NCBI GenBank assembly: GCA_017460515.1
Contig: JAFUAY010000032.1
Coordinates: forward strand, 31,434 to 95,433
Direction of reading: 5' to 3'
Origin: Prevotella sp.
Lineage (GTDB): Bacteria > Bacteroidota > Bacteroidia > Bacteroidales > Bacteroidaceae
DNA length: 64,000 bases
Each line of letters starts with the position of its first letter. Positions within the stretch are counted from its first letter, which is position 1. The notes below the pieces were generated by a model, which saw only the letters and a program-made list of their open reading frames with translations, ran no database searches and was not told the origin of the DNA. Positions 35,033-43,690 of the stretch are shown here, piece by piece. A program made the position numbers and the translations under genes.

Positions 35033-35965
35033 GCGCGCTGGCTTTCCTGTCTCGGTAAGAGGAATTACTGACACCTGCACATAATGGCGAGGCACCCAGT
35101 GTTTGGGCAGCACACGCTGGCAGACAGATTGCGCTGCAAGAGGATCGCCAACAGTAAGCAGGACTACTGCTTCGCCAAACTTCTCATCCTTTCGTTTAGT
35201 AATCAGAAAAGAGTCAGAGAGGTGGGGAGCCAACAGGCGCTCCACTTCTTCTATCTGTATCTTCAGACCACCAGAACAGATGGTGTTGTCCCTGCGCCCC
35301 AGAATACGGAAACGTCCGTCGGAGCGTAATTCTGCCACATCGTTGGTCACGAGACGCTCGGCACACACCTGTGGGGCATCAATCACCAGACAGCCCTCAG
35401 CAGATAGTGAAACAGAGACAGAAGGGAATGGAGCGTACCACTCACTGGCATCAGGACCGCTCAACCGTCGGAGTGCGATATGCGACAACGTCTCTGTCAT
35501 ACCATACGTACTCCAAACGGCATAGGGAAAACTGCGCAGTTGGCAAGCCATTGCATCGTCAACAGCTCCACCACCGATGATAAGATGGCGTATTTGCATG
35601 AGTCGCTGGCGCTCTTCAGGAACTTGAAGTGAGTTATAGACCTGCAGGGGAACCATCGCTGCAAAATCAATAGAATCGTGCACATTCGCCAGCGGATGAC
35701 CACAAGGCTCAACGCTGATCAATTGGAGTTGGGCTACCAGTGAACGAACCACCATCATCTTGCCTGCAATATAATCAAGCGACATGCAGAGCAGGGCAAC
35801 ATCGCCAGGACGAAGATTCAGGAAATCACAAGTAATTCGGGCTGAAGCCTCCATGCGTCGTTTCTCAACCCATAGAGGTTTCGGGACCCCCGTAGACCCA
35901 CTAGTATGCACCAGCACAACATCGGAAGCATTATTCCATTCAGACAGAAACTCTGATAACGTCAT
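35006..35965 (-). CDS. menE: o-Succinylbenzoate-CoA ligase (MenE-like), short form
   Basis: The 319-residue ANL ligase has the AMP/ATP loop VHTSGSTGVPKPL near 20-30, the adenylate motif WSTYGMTETLSHIA near 155, the hinge RILGRRDNTICSGGLKIQIEEVE, and the Lys region LTETGKPARKKAEE near the C-terminus. It is shorter than typical MenE (about 450) because it starts just before the P-loop and lacks most of the N-terminal subdomain, as in other Bacteroidetes homologues. The assignment rests on position after menC. It activates o-succinylbenzoate in menaquinone synthesis. Confidence 0.82.
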   Translation of the reverse strand: MTLSEFLSEWNNASDVVLVHTSGSTGVPKPLWVEKRRMEASARITCDFLNLRPGDVALLCMSLDYIAGKMMVVRSLVAQLQLISVEPCGHPLANVHDSIDFAAMVPLQVYNSLQVPEERQRLMQIRHLIIGGGAVDDAMACQLRSFPYAVWSTYGMTETLSHIALRRLSGPDASEWYAPFPSVSVSLSAEGCLVIDAPQVCAERLVTNDVAELRSDGRFRILGRRDNTICSGGLKIQIEEVERLLAPHLSDSFLITKRKDEKFGEAVVLLTVGDPLAAQSVCQRVLPKHWVPRHYVQVSVIPLTETGKPARKKAEELAL

Positions 35966-36010
35966 TCCCCCAACTAAAGTCTCTAAACTCTCAACACTAA
36001 ACCAAAAACT

Positions 36011-37057
36011 TCAACATCCCCACAATTCATCGCCACGAATGGTGAGGGGCATGGGAATATTATCAATAAACAGTTGTCCGGTACCAAGTCCCTGTGGCAT
36101 ACGAACAGACGGGCCATACACATCGGCACAGAACTGTGCAATGGCATTCAACCCGATATTGCTCTCAAGGGCAGAGGTTATCCAAGAACCGATCCCTTCC
36201 TCACGTGCTATCTCAATCCATTCCCGGCAGCCTGCCATACCTCCGTGGAGCGAAGGTTTCAAGACAATATAAGCAGGCTTGATGAAACGCAGCATCTGAC
36301 GCTTGTTATCGGGATCATTCACGCCAATGAGTTCCTCGTCAAGAGCGATGGGTAACGGCGCCTCGCGACATAACTCAGCCATCATAGACCATTGGCGCTG
36401 ACGGATGGGTTGTTCAATAGAATGAATAGCATATTGGGAAAGCAATTCCAACTTGTAAAGTGCTTCGTCTGGTTTGAACCCACCATTGGCGTCGAGACGC
36501 AGTTCCACCTCATGATGCGAGAAACGGCTACGGATAAGTTGGATGAGTTCCATCTCACGATCGAAATCAATGGCACCCACCTTCAACTTCACACAATGGA
36601 AGCCTTGGGAGAGTTTCTCTTCCATACGCTGAAGCATCTCCTCATAAGAACCCATCCACACCAAGCCATTGATAGGAATGCCCACTTCGCCACGCGAGAA
36701 GGGATTCTCATAAAGAATAGGTAATGAAGAGGGGGAAGGACACTGACTGTCAGCATGCTGAAAGGCAAGCAGAGCCGTCTCTAAGCCAAACAGCATAGAG
36801 GGATAGTCGCGCAAAGCCTCAACATCAATCGTACCAGTCTGTTCAACTATCCGGCAGAACTGCTGTAATTGCTCCACATATTGTTCGGGCGGAAGGGCAT
36901 CACAACTCAAATCAGGCAGCGGTGCACACTCACCCACCCCACTCCGCACGCCATCAGACATACGAACAAGCCAAGAACGCCGGACAGTATAAATACCACG
37001 CGACGTTCCTGCTGGTTGCTTAAAATGGAGCAAGCGCTCCTCAATCGTAATCTTCAA
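36011..37057 (-). CDS. menC: o-Succinylbenzoate synthase
   Basis: The 348-residue enolase-superfamily enzyme has the KxK-type Lys in HCVKLKVGAIDF near 165, metal ligands in LRLDANGGF, IEQPI and ALDEELIG, and the second Lys in IVLKPSLHGG. It dehydrates SHCHC to o-succinylbenzoate for menaquinone. I place the start at TTG 37057 (product MKITIEERLLHFKQPAGTSRG), two bases after the xylB stop; the only upstream ATG (37090) lies within xylB and would add 11 residues unlike the family. It is followed by menE after 45 bases. Confidence 0.85.
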   Translation of the reverse strand: MKITIEERLLHFKQPAGTSRGIYTVRRSWLVRMSDGVRSGVGECAPLPDLSCDALPPEQYVEQLQQFCRIVEQTGTIDVEALRDYPSMLFGLETALLAFQHADSQCPSPSSLPILYENPFSRGEVGIPINGLVWMGSYEEMLQRMEEKLSQGFHCVKLKVGAIDFDREMELIQLIRSRFSHHEVELRLDANGGFKPDEALYKLELLSQYAIHSIEQPIRQRQWSMMAELCREAPLPIALDEELIGVNDPDNKRQMLRFIKPAYIVLKPSLHGGMAGCREWIEIAREEGIGSWITSALESNIGLNAIAQFCADVYGPSVRMPQGLGTGQLFIDNIPMPLTIRGDELWGC

Positions 37058-37059
37058 TA

Positions 37060-38550
37060 TTATATTTGCTTTTTCAGTACTTCTTTCCATTTGTTGTAAG
37101 CTGTCAGGTAAGCATCACGCTGAGCAGCATCTGGCTCGATGACCTGTAACTTCTCAAGCGTTGAGAAAGCTTCGTTATGGTCTTTGTAGAGGCCTGCACC
37201 CATACCGGCGCCCTTGGCTGCACCTACGGAGCCATCAGTTTCATAAAGTTCAATAGTAGCACCGCTGACACCTGCCAACGTATTGCGGAACAGGGGCGAC
37301 AGGAACATATTGGCCTTGCCTGCATGAATCTTCTGGATGTTCATACCCATCTGTCCCATAATCTCCATACCGTAACAGAAAGAGAACACAATGCCCTCCT
37401 GAGCAGCACGAACCAGATGCGGACGGGCATGCTTGTTGAAGTTCAAACCATGAATAGAACAGCCCAGTTCTTTATTTTCCAACACACGCTCAGCTCCATT
37501 ACCGAAAGGCATGATGCAAACGCCATCACTACCGATAGGTGCCTGAGCAGCCAGGTCGTTCATCTCGGCATACCCCATGTCGAAGGTCACATTACGGTGC
37601 ATCCAGGCATTCAGGATACCTGTACCATTGATGCAGAGCAGCACACCCAGACGGGGGTCGGCAGCAGCATGATTGACATGGGCAAAAGTGTTCACGCGAC
37701 TCTTGGCATCATAGCCAATCTCGCCCAACACACCATAGACGACACCACTAGTACCTGCAGTAGCTGCAATCTCGCCAGGTTCAAACACGTTCAGGGAGAG
37801 GGCATTATTGGGCTGGTCGCCACCACGATAGGTAATTGGTGTACCGGCTTTCAGACCCAATTCGGCGGCTGCTGCAGCTGAGACAGCACTCTGCTCTGAG
37901 AAAGTGGGGACAATGGTGGGGATAAACGAAGCGGGAATACCATAGTAATCCAGCAAGAACTGAGCAACACAATTCTCCTTGAAATCCCAGAACATGCCCT
38001 CAGACAAGCCACTGACAGTAGTATTTACCGTGCCACTGAGACGCATAGCAAGATAATCGCCAGGAAGCATGATCTTATAAATCCGGTTGAAAGTGTCGGG
38101 TTCGTTCTCTTTCACCCATGCCAACTTCGCTGCGGTAAAGTTACCTGGAGAGTTAAGCAGATGGCTCAGACACTGATCAGCTCCCAACTCACGGAAAGCG
38201 CGCTCACCATAAGGTACTGCACGAGAGTCACACCAGATTATAGCAGGGCGCAGGGGCTTCAAATCCTTGTCAACACAGACGAGACCATGCATCTGGTAAG
38301 AGATACCGATGGCACAAATCTCCTCTCCCTTCACATGGGCATCAGCCATAATCTTCTGCAGAGACTGCTTGGCATATTGCCACCAAGAGTCGGGTTCCTG
38401 TTCTGCCCATCCTGCCTTAGAAGCCATAATAGGAGCCTCTTTCTCAGGGAAGAAAGCTGATGATACACACTTGCCGTTATCGGCGTTAACGAGCGATGCC
38501 TTGACAGACGAACTGCCTACATCAAATCCTAAAAGATATCTTGTCGCCAT
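37060..38550 (-). CDS. xylB: Xylulokinase
   Basis: The 496-residue FGGY kinase starts LLGFDVGSSSVKASLVNADNG (phosphate-binding loop) and keeps the XylB substrate segment YQMHGLVCVDKDLKPLRPAIIWCDSRA near 75, and TAGTSGVVYGVLGE near 265. It phosphorylates D-xylulose for the pentose phosphate pathway. It is immediately upstream of menC, an odd partner; no xylA or xylose transporter gene is in the window. Confidence 0.9.
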   Translation of the reverse strand: MATRYLLGFDVGSSSVKASLVNADNGKCVSSAFFPEKEAPIMASKAGWAEQEPDSWWQYAKQSLQKIMADAHVKGEEICAIGISYQMHGLVCVDKDLKPLRPAIIWCDSRAVPYGERAFRELGADQCLSHLLNSPGNFTAAKLAWVKENEPDTFNRIYKIMLPGDYLAMRLSGTVNTTVSGLSEGMFWDFKENCVAQFLLDYYGIPASFIPTIVPTFSEQSAVSAAAAAELGLKAGTPITYRGGDQPNNALSLNVFEPGEIAATAGTSGVVYGVLGEIGYDAKSRVNTFAHVNHAAADPRLGVLLCINGTGILNAWMHRNVTFDMGYAEMNDLAAQAPIGSDGVCIMPFGNGAERVLENKELGCSIHGLNFNKHARPHLVRAAQEGIVFSFCYGMEIMGQMGMNIQKIHAGKANMFLSPLFRNTLAGVSGATIELYETDGSVGAAKGAGMGAGLYKDHNEAFSTLEKLQVIEPDAAQRDAYLTAYNKWKEVLKKQI

Positions 38551-38597
38551 TATAATAATGTTTTTGGTTTATCTTCATTCATAATACGATTCAGCCA

Positions 38598-38629
38598 CAA
38601 ATTTCCCTATTTTTTTTCATGTCAACAAA
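38598..38629 (-). promoter_or_regulatory. Weak promoter of xylB-menC-menE
   Basis: On the minus strand TTTG (38629-38626), a 20-base spacer, GAAATTTG (38605-38598); the first base of the -7 box differs from consensus. Confidence 0.35.
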
Positions 38630-38663
38630 GAATTTGGCAAAAAAAATGTTTTTTTTTCCATAT

Positions 38664-38697
38664 TTTGCACGCTATTACAATATTTTTTCTAACTTTG
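38664..38697 (+). promoter_or_regulatory. Promoter of the exopolysaccharide cluster
   Basis: TTTG (38664-38667), a 22-base spacer, exact TAACTTTG (38690-38697), 47 bases before ATG 38745. The -7 box is inside a CTAAC...GTTAG dyad. Confidence 0.55.
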
Positions 38698-38744
38698 CAC
38701 GTTAGAATCGAAAATCTTTTGATTATTAAATACGTATTTCATAT

Positions 38745-39110
38745 ATGAAAAAGAAAATTTTAATCCTTGACGACAAAGAGACAATTGCAAAAGTTCTCTC
38801 GATTTATTTGATGAGTGATTACGACGTACAGTGGTTACCAGACGGTCTGCAAGGCGTCAAGTGGTTACAGGCAGGCAATACGCCTGATTTGATTATTTCC
38901 GACATCCGTATGCCGGGCATGCGCGGTGACGATTTCTTGGAATGGATCAAACAGAATGAGTTGTTCCGCCACATCCCCGTCATCATGCTTTCCAGCGAGG
39001 ACTCCACCAGCGAGCGAATCCGCCTGTTGGAGATTGGTGCCGAAGACTACATCGTGAAGCCCTTCAATCCAATGGAGTTGAAGATCAGAGTCAAGAAGAT
39101 TCTGCCTTAA
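38745..39110 (+). CDS. Stand-alone response-regulator receiver
   Basis: The 121 residues form a complete receiver domain with no output domain: acidic pair DD at 10-11, phospho-acceptor Asp in LIISDIRMPGMRG near 53, MLSSED near 84, and the conserved Lys in YIVKPFNP near 107. No kinase is nearby. Its place at the head of the exopolysaccharide cluster, just before a sugar transferase with a receiver-like N-terminus, suggests a control role in polysaccharide synthesis. Confidence 0.9.
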   Translation: MKKKILILDDKETIAKVLSIYLMSDYDVQWLPDGLQGVKWLQAGNTPDLIISDIRMPGMRGDDFLEWIKQNELFRHIPVIMLSSEDSTSERIRLLEIGAEDYIVKPFNPMELKIRVKKILP

Positions 39111-39204
39111 AGTAATAAATACAATTCTTTCGCACGGGCTTTAACCTTTTATAATTAAGGAATTCACGCGCGAACCTATCTAATTATATACATTATTATA
39201 TAAA

Positions 39205-40410
39205 ATGATTGGTGTCGTCTATTTAGGGAAAAATCCTCAGACAGAGGAGCGCTTGAAATATCTTCCGGGCAGACAGGTCAGAATGACCAGCAACTACAAG
39301 GAGGCTGCACTCGCATGTACCTCCAAGAATGCTGATGACCACTTTATCGTGTTTGTCGAGAAGTCTGTACATGCCGAAGATGTCACTGCCATCACCTATC
39401 TGCGCAATAATTGCAAAAATATCTACGTCATCCTGCTGACAGCGCCCATGAACGACGAGGAACGCGGCATTTACCAGCAATGCGGTATTAATGACACACT
39501 CGATGTGAATGCTTCTGTGACAGACCTGAACAAGAAATTGCAATTCATCTGCGATCGTGAGAGCATACTCTTCGACAACAATATCTCAAAACAGAAAATG
39601 CTGCGTTTCAAGATTCCTGCATGGAAACGCACATTTGACATTATTGTGTCCATACTCTCCATCATCATCCTGTCACCAGTACTTATCATTACCGCACTGG
39701 CCATCAAGATTGAAGACCCCAAAGGTCCTATCTTATACCGTTCAAAACGAGTGGGAACCAACTATGCCGTCTTCGACTTCCTGAAATTCCGCTCCATGTA
39801 TAATGATGCTGATAAGCGCCTGAAAGAGCTCAGCAAGAATAACAATCAATATGCAGAGCATAAGGATGACGAGACGAAGGTGATGATCACTTCGCCACTG
39901 GGAGAAGAGGCAGAACAGGCAATGTTCGACATGGGAGTAGACTCAGACATGATGATCAGCGATGACGAGGTGATGCTCGTAGGCGATGACTTCGTTGTGT
40001 CAGAGACAGACTTCAACAAACAGAAGGAAGACGAAATCAATAATGCCTTCGTCAAAATCGAGAACGACCCCCGCATAACGAAAGTGGGAAGATTCATCCG
40101 TAAGACCAGCATCGACGAACTGCCGCAGCTATTCAACATTCTCAGGGGTGACATGTCGGTAGTCGGCAATCGCCCTCTCCCACTCTATGAGGCAGAGAAG
40201 CTGACTGCAGATGCAAGCATTGACCGATTTGTAGCACCCGCAGGTCTCACAGGACTGTGGCAGGTGGAAGAACGCGGCAAGGGCGGAGCAATGTCGGCTG
40301 ATGAGCGCAAACAGTTGGATATCCAGTACGGACAGACATACAGCTTCTTACTCGACATGAAAATTATCTGGCGAACATTATTCTCTTTCATCCAGTCAGA
40401 GAACGTATAA
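39205..40410 (+). CDS. Initiating sugar transferase with N-terminal pseudo-receiver and acidic insert
   Basis: The 401-residue protein carries a polyprenyl-phosphate sugar phosphotransferase domain from about 135: KRTFDIIVSILSIIILSPVLIITALAI membrane helix, LYRSKRVG, FDFLKFRSM, TKVGRFIRKTSIDELPQLFNILRGDMSVVGNRPLP, and GLTGLWQVEERG. It loads the first sugar-phosphate on undecaprenyl phosphate. Residues 1-115 look like a receiver fold (VVYLG, FIVFVEK, YVILLTAP) with Glu-52 where the phospho-Asp would be. An acidic insert of about 80 residues (205-283) splits KFRSM from the DPRITKVGRF motif. Confidence 0.87.
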   Translation: MIGVVYLGKNPQTEERLKYLPGRQVRMTSNYKEAALACTSKNADDHFIVFVEKSVHAEDVTAITYLRNNCKNIYVILLTAPMNDEERGIYQQCGINDTLDVNASVTDLNKKLQFICDRESILFDNNISKQKMLRFKIPAWKRTFDIIVSILSIIILSPVLIITALAIKIEDPKGPILYRSKRVGTNYAVFDFLKFRSMYNDADKRLKELSKNNNQYAEHKDDETKVMITSPLGEEAEQAMFDMGVDSDMMISDDEVMLVGDDFVVSETDFNKQKEDEINNAFVKIENDPRITKVGRFIRKTSIDELPQLFNILRGDMSVVGNRPLPLYEAEKLTADASIDRFVAPAGLTGLWQVEERGKGGAMSADERKQLDIQYGQTYSFLLDMKIIWRTLFSFIQSENV

Positions 40411-40438
40411 CACCATATCAGATACCAGTAAGAAAGAA

Positions 40439-41446
40439 ATGAAAAAAATAAGAAGGCTATTCCTAACCATCATCTCACTTGCCATCGGAACAAACGCCAT
40501 GGCACAGGAGACATTTGATGATAGTGGTATCAGCGCAGGCTTCTTTGATTCCAGTTTCAGTAAGGATATCAACTTCTCGGATTTCCATCTGCCACCCCTC
40601 GCTGTACTCTTTGAGAATGCAAAGGCCAACCCATCCATTCTGCAAATGGCCAAACAGCAAGAAATTGCACAGGCAGAGGTAACCAAACAGAAAAAACATA
40701 TCTTCTCCTACGTGAACGGACATGCCAGCTACAGCTATGGAAAAACGGATATGTGGGGAAACAACTCGTCTACTTACAGCACGATGATATACCAGTTTCA
40801 AGGCTCAGAACAAAGCTACTGGAACATCGGTGTCAACGTCAATGTACCGCTGGAAGATATCCTCGACCTTACCCATTCAGTGAAAAGAAAAAGACTGGTC
40901 GTTGAAGAGGCTCAAATCAAAAAGGACAAAGCCTTCGACGACTTAAAGCTACAAATTGCCACACTCTACATCCGCATCACCAACAACCTGACAGCCTTGA
41001 AAACGGCAGGTATCAGTGCTGCTATCTATCAGGGTGCCAACTCACTGGAAGAAGAGGAGTTCCACCAAGGCAACATGGCCATTGGTGAATACGCATACAG
41101 TAGTCTGAGAGGTCAGAACGCTGTGAACACCTATCAGGGTCTGCTCACACAGATTACCACGGATATCGTAACACTCGAAATCCTTTCCCATACGCCTATC
41201 CTGACGAATACGACAACAGAGATTACCCTTGAAAGCGGACAGCACAAGACGGTGAAGCAAATCAGGAAAGAAAACAAAGTCGTCCAGAAGCAAATCAAGG
41301 AAAAAGCTGAGGAACAGGAGGAAATAGAGAAAGCTTTCTGGAAAGCAGAAAAAGCAAGAGAAAAGAAAGAGGCCAGAGAAGCTGAAAAAGCGAAGAAGGC
41401 TGCCGCCAAAGCAGCACAAGACAATAAGGCTGCAAAAGGCAAATAA
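40439..41446 (+). CDS. TolC-like outer-membrane protein with one repeat and a charged tail
   Basis: The 335-residue protein has a signal peptide (MKKIRRLFLTIISLAIGTNAMAQ). The segment LPPLAVLFENAKANPSILQMAKQQEIAQAEVTKQKKHIF matches the TolC helical start, and IGVNVNVPLEDILDLTHSVKRKRLVVEEAQIKKDKAFDDLKLQIATLYI the next barrel strand and helix. Only about half of a normal TolC (430 residues) is present. The last 75 residues are Lys/Glu/Ala-rich (coiled coil likely). Within this cluster it may serve as outer-membrane partner for polymer export, replacing a Wza-type protein, which is absent. Confidence 0.7.
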   Translation: MKKIRRLFLTIISLAIGTNAMAQETFDDSGISAGFFDSSFSKDINFSDFHLPPLAVLFENAKANPSILQMAKQQEIAQAEVTKQKKHIFSYVNGHASYSYGKTDMWGNNSSTYSTMIYQFQGSEQSYWNIGVNVNVPLEDILDLTHSVKRKRLVVEEAQIKKDKAFDDLKLQIATLYIRITNNLTALKTAGISAAIYQGANSLEEEEFHQGNMAIGEYAYSSLRGQNAVNTYQGLLTQITTDIVTLEILSHTPILTNTTTEITLESGQHKTVKQIRKENKVVQKQIKEKAEEQEEIEKAFWKAEKAREKKEAREAEKAKKAAAKAAQDNKAAKGK

Positions 41447-41496
41447 AAAGAGCCCCTCTGACTGCAACATACTATAATGACATAATTGTAGACACT

Positions 41497-43674
41497 ATGG
41501 ATATTTTCAGATATATCGTCAGATTCCTATATAAGATAAGATGGTATCTTGTTATTCTACCGATGATCTCACTGATTATCGCATGGTTTCTGACGCGCAA
41601 CATGGAGCGACAGTATGATGCCAATACCACCATCTATACTGGTATGATCACAGGATACAACCTGGAAGGCGGTTCGGGTATTGCTGGCGGTAATGCCCAG
41701 ACAAACATGCAGAACCTAATGCTAATCATCCAAAGTGACAACACCATCCATGAGGTTTCACTACGACTCTTTGCACGCTGCATGATGTACGGCAACCCGA
41801 AAAAAGACAACAACTACATTACAGCCGAGCATTTCCGCAACTTAGAGGCCAGCGTACCAGCAGACGTAAAAGCACTTATCAACCACAATAGCGAGAATGC
41901 AACATATGCCAACCTGAAGGCGCACGAGAAAGCCTCACAAGACAACTATCTGTTCGGTATTCTGAATAGTCACCAGTATTTTGGCATTGACAATATCACA
42001 GCTCAGCTGAAGGTCCTACAGATTAACAATAGTGACCTGATTGATATCGCCTACTCTGCCAACGACCCTGGCATCACCTACAACACGCTGGATATTCTCA
42101 ACGAAGTATTCACACGTCAATATCAACACCTTCGCTATGGTGAGACCCACAATGTTATCAAGTTCTTCGAACGTGAGGTGGCCCGTCTGTACAAGCAGCT
42201 CACCAACTCAGAGAACGACTTGATTCGATACAACATGAAGCATGGCATCATCAACTACGATGAACAGACCAAACAGTTGACCATGCTGGAGAGTCAGCAG
42301 CAGATAGCCGTTAATGAGTTGCGCATGAATACCGTGACGACTCAGGCGCTGATAGCTTATCTGAAGAAACAGCTGGGCGACCGTGCACAGATTATTGAGT
42401 CGAACAAGGAATTTACTTCGATGGTACGCGATATCTCCCGTCTGCAGTCACGTATTTCAAATCTGCGTCTGATGAACAGCGAGAACGGCGGTACTGACTC
42501 TGAAGCCCAATACGAATTGGCAAAGGCTGAACGACAGTTGCGCGAAGCCACCTCACAGGTACGTGAACTGACACGAACCATTGAGCGCAACACCTATAAT
42601 ACTGATACAGGTGTGAAGGCCTCATCACTGATTGACAAATGGCTTGACCAAATGTTACTGCTTGAGAAGACAAATGCTGAAATCACCGCCCAGGATATCA
42701 TGCGCCAATATCTGGACGAGCAGTATGACAAATTCTCTCCCATCGGTGCTACGCTGGAGCGCAAGAACCGTCATATCACCTTTATTGAAGGTAACTATAG
42801 GGAGATGTTACGCGCTTTGAACGCAGCCCGTCTGCGCCAGCGCAACCTGCAGATGTCGACAGCCGCCCTGAGCATCCTGAACCCGCCCATGTTCCCACTC
42901 AACGCACAATCATCAAATCGCATGATGATTCTCTTGGGTGCTTTCATGCTCACCTTCTTCATGACAGCCATCTACTTCTTCATTATCGAACTGCTCGATC
43001 GCACCTTGCGTGACCGTATGCGCTCAGAACGTATCACGAAGATCCCAGTGATGGGCTGCTTCCCCAAGGAGAGCACCTTGCGCTACCGCCGCTTCAACAA
43101 GACAATCAGTGATATGGCTCTCCGCCAGCTCAGCAAGGCACTGCTGCCTCATTTCCAGAAAGGACAGCAGAACGTGCTGAACTTGCTCTCTACTGACGCT
43201 GCCAACGGAAAGAGCTACCTGGCACAGGAACTGGAGAACTACTGGGTGTCTATCGGATTGCAAGTGCGACGCCTCACCTATGACGAAGACTTCCTTGCTG
43301 AGGATAGCCGATATATTATGGCAAAAGACGTGAAAGACCTCTGCCCAGATATCCAGCCTAACGAAATTGCCATCATCGAGTATCCGAACCTTGATGACAA
43401 CTCCATTTCGTCTACCCTACTGAATATGGGAACCATCAATCTGATGGTAACGCGTGCCAACCGTACCTGGAAAGATGTGGACCAGAAGGCATTGAAAGAG
43501 ATTCAATCGCGACTGACCAATCCGAACACGCTATTCATGTATCTCACAGAGGCTAACCGTTATGCTGTGGAAGAGTTCGTAGGTCAGCTGCCGCCATATA
43601 CGAAGTTCAACAACTTTGTATACAGAATTTCTCAACTTGGTCTGACAGCCATCGAGAATAGTCATGCCCGTTAA
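41497..43674 (+). CDS. Wzc-like polysaccharide co-polymerase with degenerate tyrosine-kinase domain
   Basis: The 725-residue protein has an N-terminal membrane helix (WYLVILPMISLIIAWFLTR), a long periplasmic coiled-coil part (about 45-500; LYKQLTNSENDLIRYNMKHGI, KYLDEQYDKFSPIGATLE), a second helix (MMILLGAFMLTFFMTAIYFFIIELLDR, about 485-510), and a C-terminal cytoplasmic domain with LLSTDAANGKSYLAQE at 563-578. That keeps the GKS of the Walker A motif, but the Walker A' aspartates and the terminal Tyr cluster of BY-kinases are not seen. It should set chain length and couple polymerisation to export. Confidence 0.82.
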   Translation: MDIFRYIVRFLYKIRWYLVILPMISLIIAWFLTRNMERQYDANTTIYTGMITGYNLEGGSGIAGGNAQTNMQNLMLIIQSDNTIHEVSLRLFARCMMYGNPKKDNNYITAEHFRNLEASVPADVKALINHNSENATYANLKAHEKASQDNYLFGILNSHQYFGIDNITAQLKVLQINNSDLIDIAYSANDPGITYNTLDILNEVFTRQYQHLRYGETHNVIKFFEREVARLYKQLTNSENDLIRYNMKHGIINYDEQTKQLTMLESQQQIAVNELRMNTVTTQALIAYLKKQLGDRAQIIESNKEFTSMVRDISRLQSRISNLRLMNSENGGTDSEAQYELAKAERQLREATSQVRELTRTIERNTYNTDTGVKASSLIDKWLDQMLLLEKTNAEITAQDIMRQYLDEQYDKFSPIGATLERKNRHITFIEGNYREMLRALNAARLRQRNLQMSTAALSILNPPMFPLNAQSSNRMMILLGAFMLTFFMTAIYFFIIELLDRTLRDRMRSERITKIPVMGCFPKESTLRYRRFNKTISDMALRQLSKALLPHFQKGQQNVLNLLSTDAANGKSYLAQELENYWVSIGLQVRRLTYDEDFLAEDSRYIMAKDVKDLCPDIQPNEIAIIEYPNLDDNSISSTLLNMGTINLMVTRANRTWKDVDQKALKEIQSRLTNPNTLFMYLTEANRYAVEEFVGQLPPYTKFNNFVYRISQLGLTAIENSHAR

Positions 43675-43690
43675 GGGCGCTATGTAGCCT

